Shown here one piece after another: positions 1 to 5,237 of a stretch of DNA of 6,314 nucleotides. A program made the translations under genes and the position numbers. The notes beneath the pieces were generated by a model. That model was not told where the DNA came from. It was given only the letters and a program-made list of their open reading frames with translations, and did no database searches. The DNA is taken from the NCBI GenBank assembly GCA_002315455.1, contig DCGG01000164.1, positions 462 to 6,775 of the forward strand, read 5' to 3'. The DNA comes from Lentisphaeria bacterium UBA1784 (GTDB taxonomy: Bacteria; Verrucomicrobiota; Lentisphaeria; Victivallales; Victivallaceae). Positions within the stretch are counted from its first letter, which is position 1; each line of letters begins with the position of its first letter.

Positions 1-1
1 C

Positions 2-937
2 CTGCTGCTTTTCTTCTTTCCGTTGCTCCGGGGGCAGGGGTACGGCTTCGTGGAACTGCTCTTCCACGGGAAACTGGAGGAACTGACGGGAAATTCTCCT
101 CTTGCATTGCTTTTCGGAAATACCGGCATCGTCGTCGGGATTATGCTCTTCGCCGCCATTTTCATCAAGGTTGTGGCATCGGTCCTCACGGTGGATGGCG
201 GCGGCGACGGCGGGATTTTTGCGCCCTCCATGTTTACGGGGGCGTTTCTCGGATTCGCCTTTGCCCGGCTGGTGAACCTCTCCGGCGTGATCGAACTTCA
301 GGAGGAGAACTTCGTGGTCGCCGGCATGTGCGGTGTTTTCACGGCGGTGATGCGGGCTCCGCTCACGGGGATCTTTCTCATCGCGGAGGTGACGGGCGGA
401 TACGAACTTCTCGTGCCGCTCATGATCGTCTCGGGGACCAGCTGGTTCACGGCCGGATTCATGGAGCCGAACTCCATCTACCGCAAGGTGCTGGCAGAGT
501 CGAACCTGCTTTCCGGCGACCGGGACCGGGACCTGCTTCAGCGTCTGCCGGTACGCCTTTCGGTGCGGCGGGACTATATCGAGCTGCGGCCCACGGATCC
601 TCTCCGCAAGCTCATCCGTCTGGTGGAACGTTCCGGCCGCCGGGATGCTTATCCGGTGCTGGACGAATCCGGTTCGCTGCTGGGTGTGGTCCTGCTGGAA
701 AAGGTCCTCGCTGCCATGCTGGAGCCGGGTCTGGCGGACTCGTTGCTGGTGTTCGACCTCATGGTGGAGCCCAGGGGCGTGGTGGCGCCGGACGACGATC
801 TGGATTGGGCCATGGTCAACATGGAACGCTTTTCGCTGGATCTGCTTCCGGTGGTGGATGCCGCAGACCGTTTTCAGGGGTTCCTGCGGAAAGACGACGT
901 TTTTGTGCGCTACCGCCGCTGCGTCAGCGAGGCTTGA
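2..937 (+). CDS. ClC-family chloride channel/transporter with C-terminal CBS pair (5' truncated)
   Basis: The visible part is 311 residues, in frame from base 2. The reading frame is open to the window edge, so the N-terminal half, including the selectivity and gating-glutamate motifs, lies outside. What remains is the C-terminal half of a ClC protein. It has a membrane helix rich in I/F/V/A, then the diagnostic GGIFAPSMFTGAFLG segment (the GxFxP motif of the anion pathway), then AGMCGVFTAVMRAPLTGIFL followed by AEVTGGYELLVPL, a highly conserved late-helix block. About 130 soluble residues follow with two CBS-like repeats: one around RLSVRRDYIELRP...YPVLDESGSLLGVV, the second around DLMVEPRGVVAPDDD...LPVVDAADRFQGFLRKDD. 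ClC proteins move Cl- as channels or Cl-/H+ antiporters in the inner membrane, and CBS pairs often bind adenine nucleotides. Channel versus antiporter cannot be decided without the N-terminal part. An internal TTG at 23 is not the start, because the frame continues upstream with hydrophobic residues. Confidence 0.95.
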   Translation: MLLFFFPLLRGQGYGFVELLFHGKLEELTGNSPLALLFGNTGIVVGIMLFAAIFIKVVASVLTVDGGGDGGIFAPSMFTGAFLGFAFARLVNLSGVIELQEENFVVAGMCGVFTAVMRAPLTGIFLIAEVTGGYELLVPLMIVSGTSWFTAGFMEPNSIYRKVLAESNLLSGDRDRDLLQRLPVRLSVRRDYIELRPTDPLRKLIRLVERSGRRDAYPVLDESGSLLGVVLLEKVLAAMLEPGLADSLLVFDLMVEPRGVVAPDDDLDWAMVNMERFSLDLLPVVDAADRFQGFLRKDDVFVRYRRCVSEA

Positions 938-962
938 CGAAGGGCGTTCCCTGCGCTATCTT
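934..962 (+). promoter_or_regulatory. Predicted sigma70 promoter for the AAA+ ATPase gene
   Basis: TTGACG (934-939) and TATCTT (957-962) are separated by exactly 17 bp. The -35 box matches 5 of 6 consensus bases and the -10 box 4 of 6. The -35 box includes the TGA stop codon of the ClC gene, so the promoter lies in the last codons of that gene and its 3' flank. Transcription would start near 969, leaving a leader of about 68 nt before the ATG at 1037. The short gap and the lack of an obvious terminator after the ClC stop mean read-through from ClC is also possible. Confidence 0.5.
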
Positions 963-1036
963 ATAGAGGAAACGCATACGCGCGGCGGCTCCCGGTAGAC
1001 GGGGACCACCCGCTTCTGACAAATACGGGAAACAAA

Positions 1037-2383
1037 ATGGATACAGCAGAAGTCTTTCTCGCCGGACGGCAGGCATTGGAGTTTTTCTTCACCCGGCCCG
1101 GGGATGCGGGCGTGCTGGAGTGGTGCGGGCCGGAAAGTCTGCGCCTTGCCGCCGGTGCGCTGGTCCCGGAGAAGATAGGCGGCGATTCTGCGGGGAAGCC
1201 CGTTGCCTCCGCCTGCGATTATCTCAACGCGCTGGCGACGCAGGGCGGTGCGGAAACCTTCGCAGGGAACTTCTACGAGGCATTGTTTCAGGCGTTTCTG
1301 GCGAGGCGGGTCCTGCCGGGCGATCTGGAGGCGGGAAAGCGCACTCCGGACGGCGACTTTCTGCTGGACCAGCTGGTTCTGGCGGTCCGGGCGCTGACGC
1401 TTCTGCCGGAGGGGATCGCCCCCGGGAAGCGGAAGAGTCTGCTGCCCTCCGCCGCCGGAATATTTTCCGGTCTTCTGACCGCAGACGAGCGGAGTTCCGG
1501 GGCGGATCTGAAGGAGATGCTCGCCTCCCGTCTGCGGGATTGCGATCCCTTCGCCCGGCACCGGGCATTTCGGTTGGCGGGGGAGGCGTTGTGCCCGGTA
1601 CATCTGGATTCCGCCAAGGACGTGGGCAAGTTCTACGGCTTCCCCGGGGTCCGCGTCATCTACCGGGATCATTTTGCCGACTTTGCCGCGGGGAAGAGCA
1701 ATCTGCCGCTTCTGATCTACAGTTTGCCCGGATACGGCAAGACCAGCATGACGGTCTCGCATGCGCTGGCGCATCCGGAGATCGTGGTGATCCTGCTGGG
1801 ACCGGAGGCGCTGGAGGGGGATTGGCGGAAGATCGTGGAACCTCTGCGGCTCCGGCAGGACCGGAAGTTTGTGCTGTTCTTCGATGACGTGGATCCCCGG
1901 AAGATCGACTGGTACAACTTCCGCACCCATGTGGGCGGAGCCTTTTCGCTGCCGGAGAACACCATGCCGGTGCTCTCCAGCAACTATGAATTTCCTGCGA
2001 GCATTCTCTCCCGGGGGCGTCAGCTCTCCTATCCGGTGTTTGACGAACTGCGCTGTTCGGAGATGATCGAGGACTTTCTCCGGGATTTCGGACTGCACAA
2101 TCCACCCCGGAATCTGGTGGCGCTCATGGGGGCCGACTACACGGAGGAGTTCGGGCAGAAGAAGTTCACGGAACTTTCGCCCCGGACGCTCATGCGTTAT
2201 CTTGCGGCCTACCAGTACGATCAGAACAAGCGGCGCACCATGGCGGAACTCGCCCTGGGCGAACTGGTGACCCATCCGGACGGCGAACTCTTTTACGAAT
2301 TCAACATTGAATTGATGCGTTCTCTCTACGGCGAGGAGTACATCCAGCGGCTTCTGAAGCGTAAGCTCAAGGACTTGGAGTGA
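1037..2383 (+). CDS. AAA+/P-loop ATPase, DUF815-like
   Basis: This 448-residue soluble protein has no signal peptide or membrane segment. Residues 1-190 are mostly helical with no motif I recognise. A linker FYGFPGVRVIYRDHFADFAAG (199-219, quoted in part: FYGFPGVR) leads into the ATPase core. The core has Walker A SLPGYGKT (229-236), Walker B FVLFFDDVD (278-286) with acidic residues D283/D284, a sensor-1-like SSN (314-316), and arginines at 326/328 in SRGR that could serve as an arginine finger. SPRTLMRY (381-388) sits where a sensor-2 arginine might be. The order (a 'FYG' element, NxPLLIY P-loop, DD-type Walker B, 'NTMPVLSSNYEFP') resembles DUF815 AAA proteins. The first glycine of Walker A is Ser229, and Walker B ends in DD rather than DE. 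The ATG is preceded by a modest GGGA at 1027-1030. Substrate and role are unknown, and no partner gene is evident. The ATPase fold is confident; the DUF815 assignment is from memory of the family pattern. Confidence 0.85.
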   Translation: MDTAEVFLAGRQALEFFFTRPGDAGVLEWCGPESLRLAAGALVPEKIGGDSAGKPVASACDYLNALATQGGAETFAGNFYEALFQAFLARRVLPGDLEAGKRTPDGDFLLDQLVLAVRALTLLPEGIAPGKRKSLLPSAAGIFSGLLTADERSSGADLKEMLASRLRDCDPFARHRAFRLAGEALCPVHLDSAKDVGKFYGFPGVRVIYRDHFADFAAGKSNLPLLIYSLPGYGKTSMTVSHALAHPEIVVILLGPEALEGDWRKIVEPLRLRQDRKFVLFFDDVDPRKIDWYNFRTHVGGAFSLPENTMPVLSSNYEFPASILSRGRQLSYPVFDELRCSEMIEDFLRDFGLHNPPRNLVALMGADYTEEFGQKKFTELSPRTLMRYLAAYQYDQNKRRTMAELALGELVTHPDGELFYEFNIELMRSLYGEEYIQRLLKRKLKDLE

Positions 2384-2401
2384 CTTCCGGCGTTTTCGCC
2401 G

Positions 2402-2437
2402 GGGTTGCCGAATCCCGCCCGAAGGGAGAGGCAACCC
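2402..2437. repeat. Hairpin A of a three-member family with C-GAA-G triloop
   Basis: GGGTTGCC (2402-2409) and GGCAACCC (2430-2437) form a perfect 8-bp outer stem. Inside, CCC-GAA-GGG (2418-2426) forms a second stem with a GAA triloop. The inner element CCCGAAGGGA recurs in hairpin C (2647-2667) and, degraded, in hairpin B (2447-2469), while the outer stem sequence differs in each. Confidence 0.6.
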
Positions 2438-2446
2438 ATTTCCCAA

Positions 2447-2469
2447 TGCGCCGACGAAAGGGAGGCGCA
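2447..2469. repeat. Hairpin B of the same family
   Basis: TGCGCC (2447-2452) pairs with GGCGCA (2464-2469), enclosing GACGAAAGGGA, a diverged version of the inner element of hairpins A and C. It is directly followed by a second palindrome, ACCCCA-T-TGGGGT (2470-2482). This hairpin sits at the left end of the first long repeat unit and occupies the same place in that unit as hairpin C does in the second. Confidence 0.5.
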
Positions 2470-2482
2470 ACCCCATTGGGGT

Positions 2483-2557
2483 GCAGGAGGTTTGCGGGTG
2501 GAGCGGGAACTGCGACACCCGAGCGAAGCGGGAAGGATCACCGGTTTGCAGTTGCGG
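2483..2557. repeat. 75-bp direct repeat, copy 1
   Basis: Identical to 2682-2756 except for one base (GCGGGAAGG here, GCGGAAAGG there). The copies are 199 bp apart. Similarity extends leftwards at lower identity to 2451/2650 with conserved spacing, so the full unit is about 107 bp. Within it, CGGGTG pairs with CACCCG, CCC-GA-GC-GAA-GC-GGG forms a bulged hairpin (2518-2532) with the GCGAAGC core, and AACTGC (2508-2513) can pair with GCAGTT (2548-2553). It contains no open frame that I believe is translated. Confidence 0.9.
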
Positions 2558-2625
2558 AAAAACTGGCTTCTGAAAGCACAAGAAGGAGTTAGACGTATCT
2601 CTGCGTTCATTCCTCTTGGGCCACA

Positions 2626-2645
2626 CACAGGGCGACAGCCCTGTG
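2626..2645. repeat. Perfect 8-bp inverted repeat
   Basis: CACAGGGC (2626-2633) and GCCCTGTG (2638-2645) surround a GACA loop. Neither side has a T-tract, so it is not a canonical terminator. It lies immediately before hairpin C. Confidence 0.6.
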
Positions 2646-2646
2646 A

Positions 2647-2667
2647 GCCCCGCCCGAAGGGAGGGGC
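2647..2667. repeat. Hairpin C of the C-GAA-G family
   Basis: GCCCC (2647-2651) pairs with GGGGC (2663-2667) around G-CCC-GAA-GGG-A, giving a 5-bp stem, a G/A mismatch and a 3-bp stem closed by a GAA triloop. The inner element is identical to that of hairpin A, but the outer stem is different and still complementary. Confidence 0.6.
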
Positions 2668-2681
2668 AACCATGCCAAGCC

Positions 2682-2756
2682 GCAGGAGGTTTGCGGGTGG
2701 AGCGGGAACTGCGACACCCGAGCGAAGCGGAAAGGATCACCGGTTTGCAGTTGCGG
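2682..2756. repeat. 75-bp direct repeat, copy 2
   Basis: Matches copy 1 (2483-2557) at 74 of 75 positions by eye. The identity ends within a few bases of a long inverted repeat (2750-2776), so the right boundary of the unit is close to 2756. Confidence 0.9.
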
Positions 2757-2776
2757 GGAAAAGTTTTTCCCGCAAC
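2750..2776. repeat. 13-bp inverted repeat next to the tRNA terminator
   Basis: GTTGCGGGGAAAA (2750-2762) pairs with TTTTTCCCGCAAC (2764-2776) around a single G. Twelve pairs are Watson-Crick and one is G.T (2758/2768), and in practice the loop would open to 5-7 nt. It abuts the T-tract of the tRNA-His terminator. It could act as a back-up stop for transcription arriving from either side, but it has no following T-tract on either strand. Confidence 0.55.
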
Positions 2777-2807
2777 AAAAAACGGAGATTCGACCGCGAA
2801 CCTCCGT
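2777..2807 (-). terminator. Intrinsic terminator of the tRNA-His unit
   Basis: On the minus strand, ACGGAGGTTCG and CGAATCTCCGT form an 11-bp stem with one G.U pair and a 4-nt loop, immediately followed by a run of six T (plus-strand A at 2777-2782). It starts 14 nt past the encoded CCA end of the tRNA. This is a textbook rho-independent terminator. Confidence 0.9.
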
Positions 2808-2820
2808 GTAATCAGAAAAA

Positions 2821-2898
2821 TGGGGTGGTAGACGTGACTCGAACACGCGACCTCCTGGGCCACAACCAGGCGCTCTAACCAACTGAGCTACAACCACC
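2821..2898 (-). tRNA. tRNA-His (anticodon GTG)
   Basis: The full cloverleaf can be drawn. The D arm is GCTC/GAGC with AGTTGGTTA. The anticodon stem is CCTGG/CCAGG with loop TTGTGGC, giving anticodon GTG. The variable loop is AGGTC. The T arm is GCGTG/CACGT with loop TTCGAGT, and the 3' CCA is encoded (2821-2823). The identity features of tRNA-His are present: discriminator C73 (2824) and an encoded extra G at -1 (2898) opposite it. The acceptor stem GTGGTTG/CTACCAC has six Watson-Crick pairs and one U6.U67 mismatch. It is a single-gene unit with its own promoter and terminator. Confidence 0.96.
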
Positions 2899-2915
2899 AC
2901 AAGTGATGATTTTTA

Positions 2916-2944
2916 AATATACCCCCGCACCTGCCAAAATTCAA
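2916..2944 (-). promoter_or_regulatory. Promoter of tRNA-His with upstream A-tracts
   Basis: On the minus strand, TTGAAT (2944-2939) and TATATT (2921-2916) are separated by 17 bp, and transcription would start near 2909, about 11 nt before the tRNA 5' end. Two 7-base A-tracts (2957-2963 and 2966-2972, T on the plus strand) lie 9 bp apart upstream of the -35 box, at roughly -48 to -63. This is where UP elements of stable-RNA promoters bind the alpha subunit of RNA polymerase. The UP role is inferred. Confidence 0.65.
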
Positions 2945-3015
2945 GTAAGGGATATCTTTTTTTCCTTTTTTTGTAAAGGGAAATGTCGGTGGGGAAGCTA
3001 TCTTCGGCGCGGAGA

Positions 3016-3636
3016 TCAGAATATGAACGCAATGGTCAAGGCGATAATCAGCGCGGAAAGAAGCGCCCCGATCAGGTAGGGAAGGCCTTCGGCAAAGATG
3101 CGCCCCATGGTGCGGGGCTCCTCCTCGGTGGCGTACCGGGTGGCGGAATTGTCTCCCATGAAGGCCTGTGCCTGCCCCTGCGCTCCCAGATAGCGCAACC
3201 GGAGCAGATCCAGTTGGCGGCGGTCCGAAGTTTGTTCCAGTTCCCTGATGAAATCCTCCAGCGCCGAGAAAAAAGTCTCCAGTTCCTGTTTTTTCTCGTT
3301 GAGAAGTTCCAGTTCCTTGAGCAGGCGCGCGTGGTCCCGGTGTAGCGCACCCTCCAGTTCCCGCTTGGAACGCTCCAATTCGTCCGGAGATGCACTGCGG
3401 GGCATGGGAGGAGGCAGCGGCTGCGCCGTGAGAGTCTGTGACGTCCCGGGCTCCGGCGGAACCGGTTTCTCGGGTTGGGAAGCGTTCGCGGCGCTGACTT
3501 CGGCGGGGGAGGGTGCGGCTTCGGTATCTTGACCAGCCTTGCTCTTCTGCATTTGGGCGTTCATAATGGCGTAGTTGTACCGGAGTTTCTCCCGCATATC
3601 CACTAAATTGTCGCTGATGAAGTCTTCCCTGGACAT
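3016..3636 (-). CDS. Unknown coiled-coil protein with C-terminal membrane anchor
   Basis: I do not recognise this 206-residue protein. Its visible layout is as follows: residues 1-30 are a charged helical N-terminus (MSREDFISDNLVDMREKLRY); 35-85 are a Pro/Ala/Ser/Glu-rich, probably disordered linker; 86-150 are a strongly charged heptad-like coiled coil (LERSKRELEG...LLKELELLNEKKQELE...); 151-180 are a polar stretch; and 184-206 are one hydrophobic segment ending at the C-terminus (LPYLIGALLSALIIAL...). It has no N-terminal signal peptide, so it is probably tail-anchored in the inner membrane with the coiled coil in the cytoplasm. A good Shine-Dalgarno GGGAGG lies 7 nt before the ATG. The gene begins 15 bp after the plsX stop, so the two are almost certainly cotranscribed. 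A link to PlsX or membrane biogenesis is only inference from position. No clear terminator follows its stop. Confidence 0.8.
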   Translation of the reverse strand: MSREDFISDNLVDMREKLRYNYAIMNAQMQKSKAGQDTEAAPSPAEVSAANASQPEKPVPPEPGTSQTLTAQPLPPPMPRSASPDELERSKRELEGALHRDHARLLKELELLNEKKQELETFFSALEDFIRELEQTSDRRQLDLLRLRYLGAQGQAQAFMGDNSATRYATEEEPRTMGRIFAEGLPYLIGALLSALIIALTIAFIF

Positions 3637-3651
3637 GGTTGCGCCTCCCTG

Positions 3652-4692
3652 TCAGAATAAGGCTTTTTCTGTTTTTTCGACCTCGTTGAGGATGGTCTGG
3701 CACTCTTTGTTCAGCGCTACGATGCGGTCGTTGAGGCCGAAACGGACGCATTCTGCAGCCACCCGAATCGCGTTGCGCACCGCAGTGGGATTGCTGCCTC
3801 CGTGGCCGATGATGCAGATGCCGTTGATGCCGAGGAGGGGCGCGCCGCCGATGGAATCCGCGGCGCCGATGGCCTTCAGTTCCCGGAAGGCATTGTGGGC
3901 CAGCGTTGCACCGATGAAGCGCATGGCGTTCTTGGTGAGGACCCGCTTCAGCCAGAAGATGGTGGACTTGGCCAGGCCTTCGGCTCCCTTGAGCAGGACG
4001 TTCCCGGTAAATCCGTCGGCGATCAGCACGTCGGCAACGCCTTCAAAGACGGAATCGGCCTCCACGTTTCCCACGAAATTGATAGGCAGATGTTCCAGCA
4101 ACTGGAAGGTCTGCTTGGTCAGATCGCATCCCTTTACGTCCTCGCCGCCGACGCTGAGCAGTCCGACCCGCGGATTGGGGACGTTGTAGAGCATTTCCGC
4201 GTAGATGCTGCCCATGATGGCGAACTGGACCAGATTGATGGGAGTGCAGTCGGTGTTGGCGCCGGCATCCATCAGCAGAAAACGACCGGTCTGATGGGGC
4301 ATGCTTGCGCCGAGGCCGGGACGATCGATCCCGGGAAGGGTCCGGCAGATGACTTTGGTTGCGGCGACGGTGGCGCCGGTGTGTCCGGGGGTCACCATGG
4401 CATCGGCCTCACCGCTTTTCAGCAGTTTTGAGCAGATGGTGATGGAGGAATCTTTTTTGGCCCGCAGCGAGACGGCGGAGTGGTCGCTCATCTCGCAGAC
4501 GGAACCTGCATCGACCTGACGGATGCGGGGATGCCCCGTGAGGCCGTATTTCTCGAGGTAAAACGCAACCCGATCGGTTTTCCCGACCAGCAAAATTTCG
4601 CAGTCGGGGAAATCCTTAACCGCCATGGTCAATCCTTCGACCACGGCGCCGGGGGCGAAGTCGCCCCCCATGGCGTCAACGGCGATCCTCAT
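3652..4692 (-). CDS. plsX: Phosphate acyltransferase PlsX (acyl-ACP:phosphate acyltransferase)
   Basis: PlsX converts acyl-ACP and phosphate to acyl-phosphate, which PlsY uses to make lysophosphatidate, the first step of phospholipid synthesis. It acts as a peripheral enzyme at the inner membrane. At 346 residues it has the usual family length. Hallmarks in order are: MRIAVDAMGGDFAP at the N-terminus (1-14); PGHTGATVA (102-110); DAGANTDC (142-149); GLLSVGGEDVKG (177-188); FVGNVEADSVFEGVADVL with DGFTGNVLLKGAEGLA (206-241); and GGAPLLGINGICIIGHGGS (282-300). Small departures from the usual pattern are H104 where Asn is common (GNTGA) and GHGGS where GHGSS is common. The ATG gives the canonical N-terminus. 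It has no good Shine-Dalgarno, but it starts 21 bp after rpmF, so translation may be coupled to rpmF. plsX after rpmF is a common bacterial arrangement. fabH, often next, is absent here. Confidence 0.97.
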   Translation of the reverse strand: MRIAVDAMGGDFAPGAVVEGLTMAVKDFPDCEILLVGKTDRVAFYLEKYGLTGHPRIRQVDAGSVCEMSDHSAVSLRAKKDSSITICSKLLKSGEADAMVTPGHTGATVAATKVICRTLPGIDRPGLGASMPHQTGRFLLMDAGANTDCTPINLVQFAIMGSIYAEMLYNVPNPRVGLLSVGGEDVKGCDLTKQTFQLLEHLPINFVGNVEADSVFEGVADVLIADGFTGNVLLKGAEGLAKSTIFWLKRVLTKNAMRFIGATLAHNAFRELKAIGAADSIGGAPLLGINGICIIGHGGSNPTAVRNAIRVAAECVRFGLNDRIVALNKECQTILNEVEKTEKALF

Positions 4693-4713
4693 CGGGATGG
4701 ATTCAGCGGAGAC

Positions 4714-4893
4714 TTAGGCTTCGACAGAGATGATCTGCTCGCCCTTGTAGCATCCGCAGTTGGGGCAGACCCGGTGGGGGGCAGCCGGAGCGTGGCAGTT
4801 GGGGCAGAAAGTCGCCTGAACGCCCTCGTAACGATTGGCAGCCTTCCGCTGACGGCGCTGCATTCTCGAAGATTTTCTTTTCGGAACGGCCAT
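4714..4893 (-). CDS. rpmF: 50S ribosomal protein L32 (zinc-binding form)
   Basis: This 59-residue protein begins MAVPKRKSSRMQRRQRKA, the typical basic N-terminus of L32 (bL32), and contains a zinc ribbon C30-PN-C33 ... C43-PN-C46. The presence of all four cysteines marks the zinc-dependent form rather than a cysteine-less paralogue of the kind often controlled by Zur. The last residues are GEQIISVEA. A clear Shine-Dalgarno AGGAG (4903-4907) lies 9 nt before the ATG. It is the first gene of the rpmF-plsX-3016 cluster. The yceD (DUF177) gene that often precedes rpmF is not present upstream. Confidence 0.97.
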   Translation of the reverse strand: MAVPKRKSSRMQRRQRKAANRYEGVQATFCPNCHAPAAPHRVCPNCGCYKGEQIISVEA

Positions 4894-5107
4894 TTTAACT
4901 GACTCCTGTATCTGAAACGGTTAGTTGTGAAAAAAATCTCATCCTCTTGCGGATGTTCCCGGCACTCCGGACCGGAAATCCTGCTTGCGCTTCCGCCTTT
5001 GCTTTCACGCTTGCCTCTGCTTCCCTTCAGCCCTTCGTCCTGCGGAACCCGCACGGCGCACGCGGCCGGTGATCGGGGACAAAGGTCCTCTGTTTCTTCG
5101 GACGCGT
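4894..5107 (-). promoter_or_regulatory. Long structured leader of the rpmF-plsX transcript
   Basis: About 214 nt separate the predicted start of transcription (near 5107) from the rpmF ATG. No believable ORF lies here: the long frame through it continues out of frame across rpmF. Short hairpins are possible. On the minus strand they are GGAC-CTTT-GTCC (5079-5090), TGCGG-GTT-CCGCA (5041-5053), and an imperfect GC-rich pairing around CCGG-AGTG-CCGG (about 4959-4970). Between them is a purine-rich stretch with repeated AAGC words (about 4980-5035). Such a leader could carry translational control of L32, but I recognise no known riboswitch or r-protein leader. Confidence 0.4.
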
Positions 5108-5113
5108 TCAAAT

Positions 5114-5141
5114 AATATATCATAAAACCGGAAAAATGCAA
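5114..5141 (-). promoter_or_regulatory. Predicted promoter for rpmF-plsX-3016 operon
   Basis: On the minus strand, TTGCAT (5141-5136) and TATATT (5119-5114) are separated by 16 bp, with a T-rich spacer and AT-rich flanks. It points away from the Aas-like gene's promoter. The two -35 boxes are about 60 bp apart. Confidence 0.55.
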
Positions 5142-5171
5142 TGGAATATGGGTTTTTTTTCACAAAAAATG

Positions 5172-5182
5172 CGGAACTTCCG
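5172..5182. promoter_or_regulatory. Palindrome between divergent promoters, possible operator
   Basis: CGGAA-C-TTCCG is a perfect palindrome around one base, flanked by A-runs on the left (5164-5169) and T-runs on the right (5184-5190). It lies between the two divergent -35 boxes, so a protein bound here could influence both. It could equally be chance or a weak terminator-like structure, since the 7-T run follows on the plus strand. Confidence 0.3.
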
Positions 5183-5201
5183 GTTTTTTTCGCTCCGATG
5201 T

Positions 5202-5230
5202 TTGCAAAAATCCATCTTCGGTGTTAATAT
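5202..5230 (+). promoter_or_regulatory. Predicted promoter for the Aas-like gene
   Basis: TTGCAA (5202-5207) and TAATAT (5225-5230) are separated by exactly 17 bp. The -35 box matches 4 of 6 consensus positions (TTGACA) and the -10 box 4 of 6 (TATAAT). Transcription would begin near 5237, at the foot of the first leader hairpin. Confidence 0.55.
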
Positions 5231-5237
5231 ATGGAGG

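Larger units (their letters stand above)
2384..2776. other. Hairpin-rich convergent intergenic region without a credible gene
   Basis: This stretch lies between the 3' ends of the plus-strand ATPase gene and the minus-strand tRNA-His unit, so both units converge on it. Open frames cross it on both strands, but they are low-complexity Arg/Pro/Ser-rich translations of the repeats, with no family resemblance and no good ribosome-binding sites. It starts with a perfect CCGGCG-TTTT-CGCCGG hairpin (2387-2402) just after the ATPase stop. That hairpin has no T-tract, so it is not a standard intrinsic terminator, though it could protect the mRNA 3' end. The repeats and further hairpins are listed separately. 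Bases 2558-2625 hold nothing I can identify. Confidence 0.75.

Noticed and set aside
2387..2402. An intrinsic terminator directly after the ATPase gene
   Set aside because: The CCGGCG/CGCCGG hairpin is perfect, but the following bases are GGTTGCC without a T-tract, so I list it only as a hairpin.
2402..2756. A CRISPR array
   Set aside because: There are only two long copies 199 bp apart with no short regular repeat-spacer pattern and no cas genes.
956..2863. A 635-codon open frame on the minus strand
   Set aside because: It is antisense to the whole ATPase gene, whose plus-strand frame has clear Walker motifs, and it runs through the repeats and part of tRNA-His. Its translation is Arg/Pro/Gln-rich with no family resemblance. 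Long antisense frames are common in GC-rich genes.
2405..2878. Plus-strand frames across the repeat region
   Set aside because: The translation simply repeats the 75-bp element (the 'RHPSEA' type segment occurs twice) and continues into tRNA-His sequence. It is not a protein gene.
2940..3015. A terminator after the coiled-coil gene
   Set aside because: Only a weak TTTCC/GGAAA pairing is present, and no T-tract follows on the minus strand. The T-runs visible here are on the plus strand and are better explained as promoter A-tracts of tRNA-His.
3802..4431. A 209-codon plus-strand frame
   Set aside because: It is antisense to plsX, with no ribosome-binding site or domain pattern, and is a shadow of the biased codon use of plsX.
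4895..4942. A possible 15-residue leader peptide ending just before rpmF
   Set aside because: The only purine-rich Shine-Dalgarno-like sequence touches the ATG with no spacing, and the peptide has no attenuator-like codon run.
4689..5141. A minus-strand frame of 150 codons upstream of rpmF, a possible yceD
   Set aside because: It overlaps rpmF out of frame and lacks any DUF177-like pattern. The N-terminal part is low-complexity.
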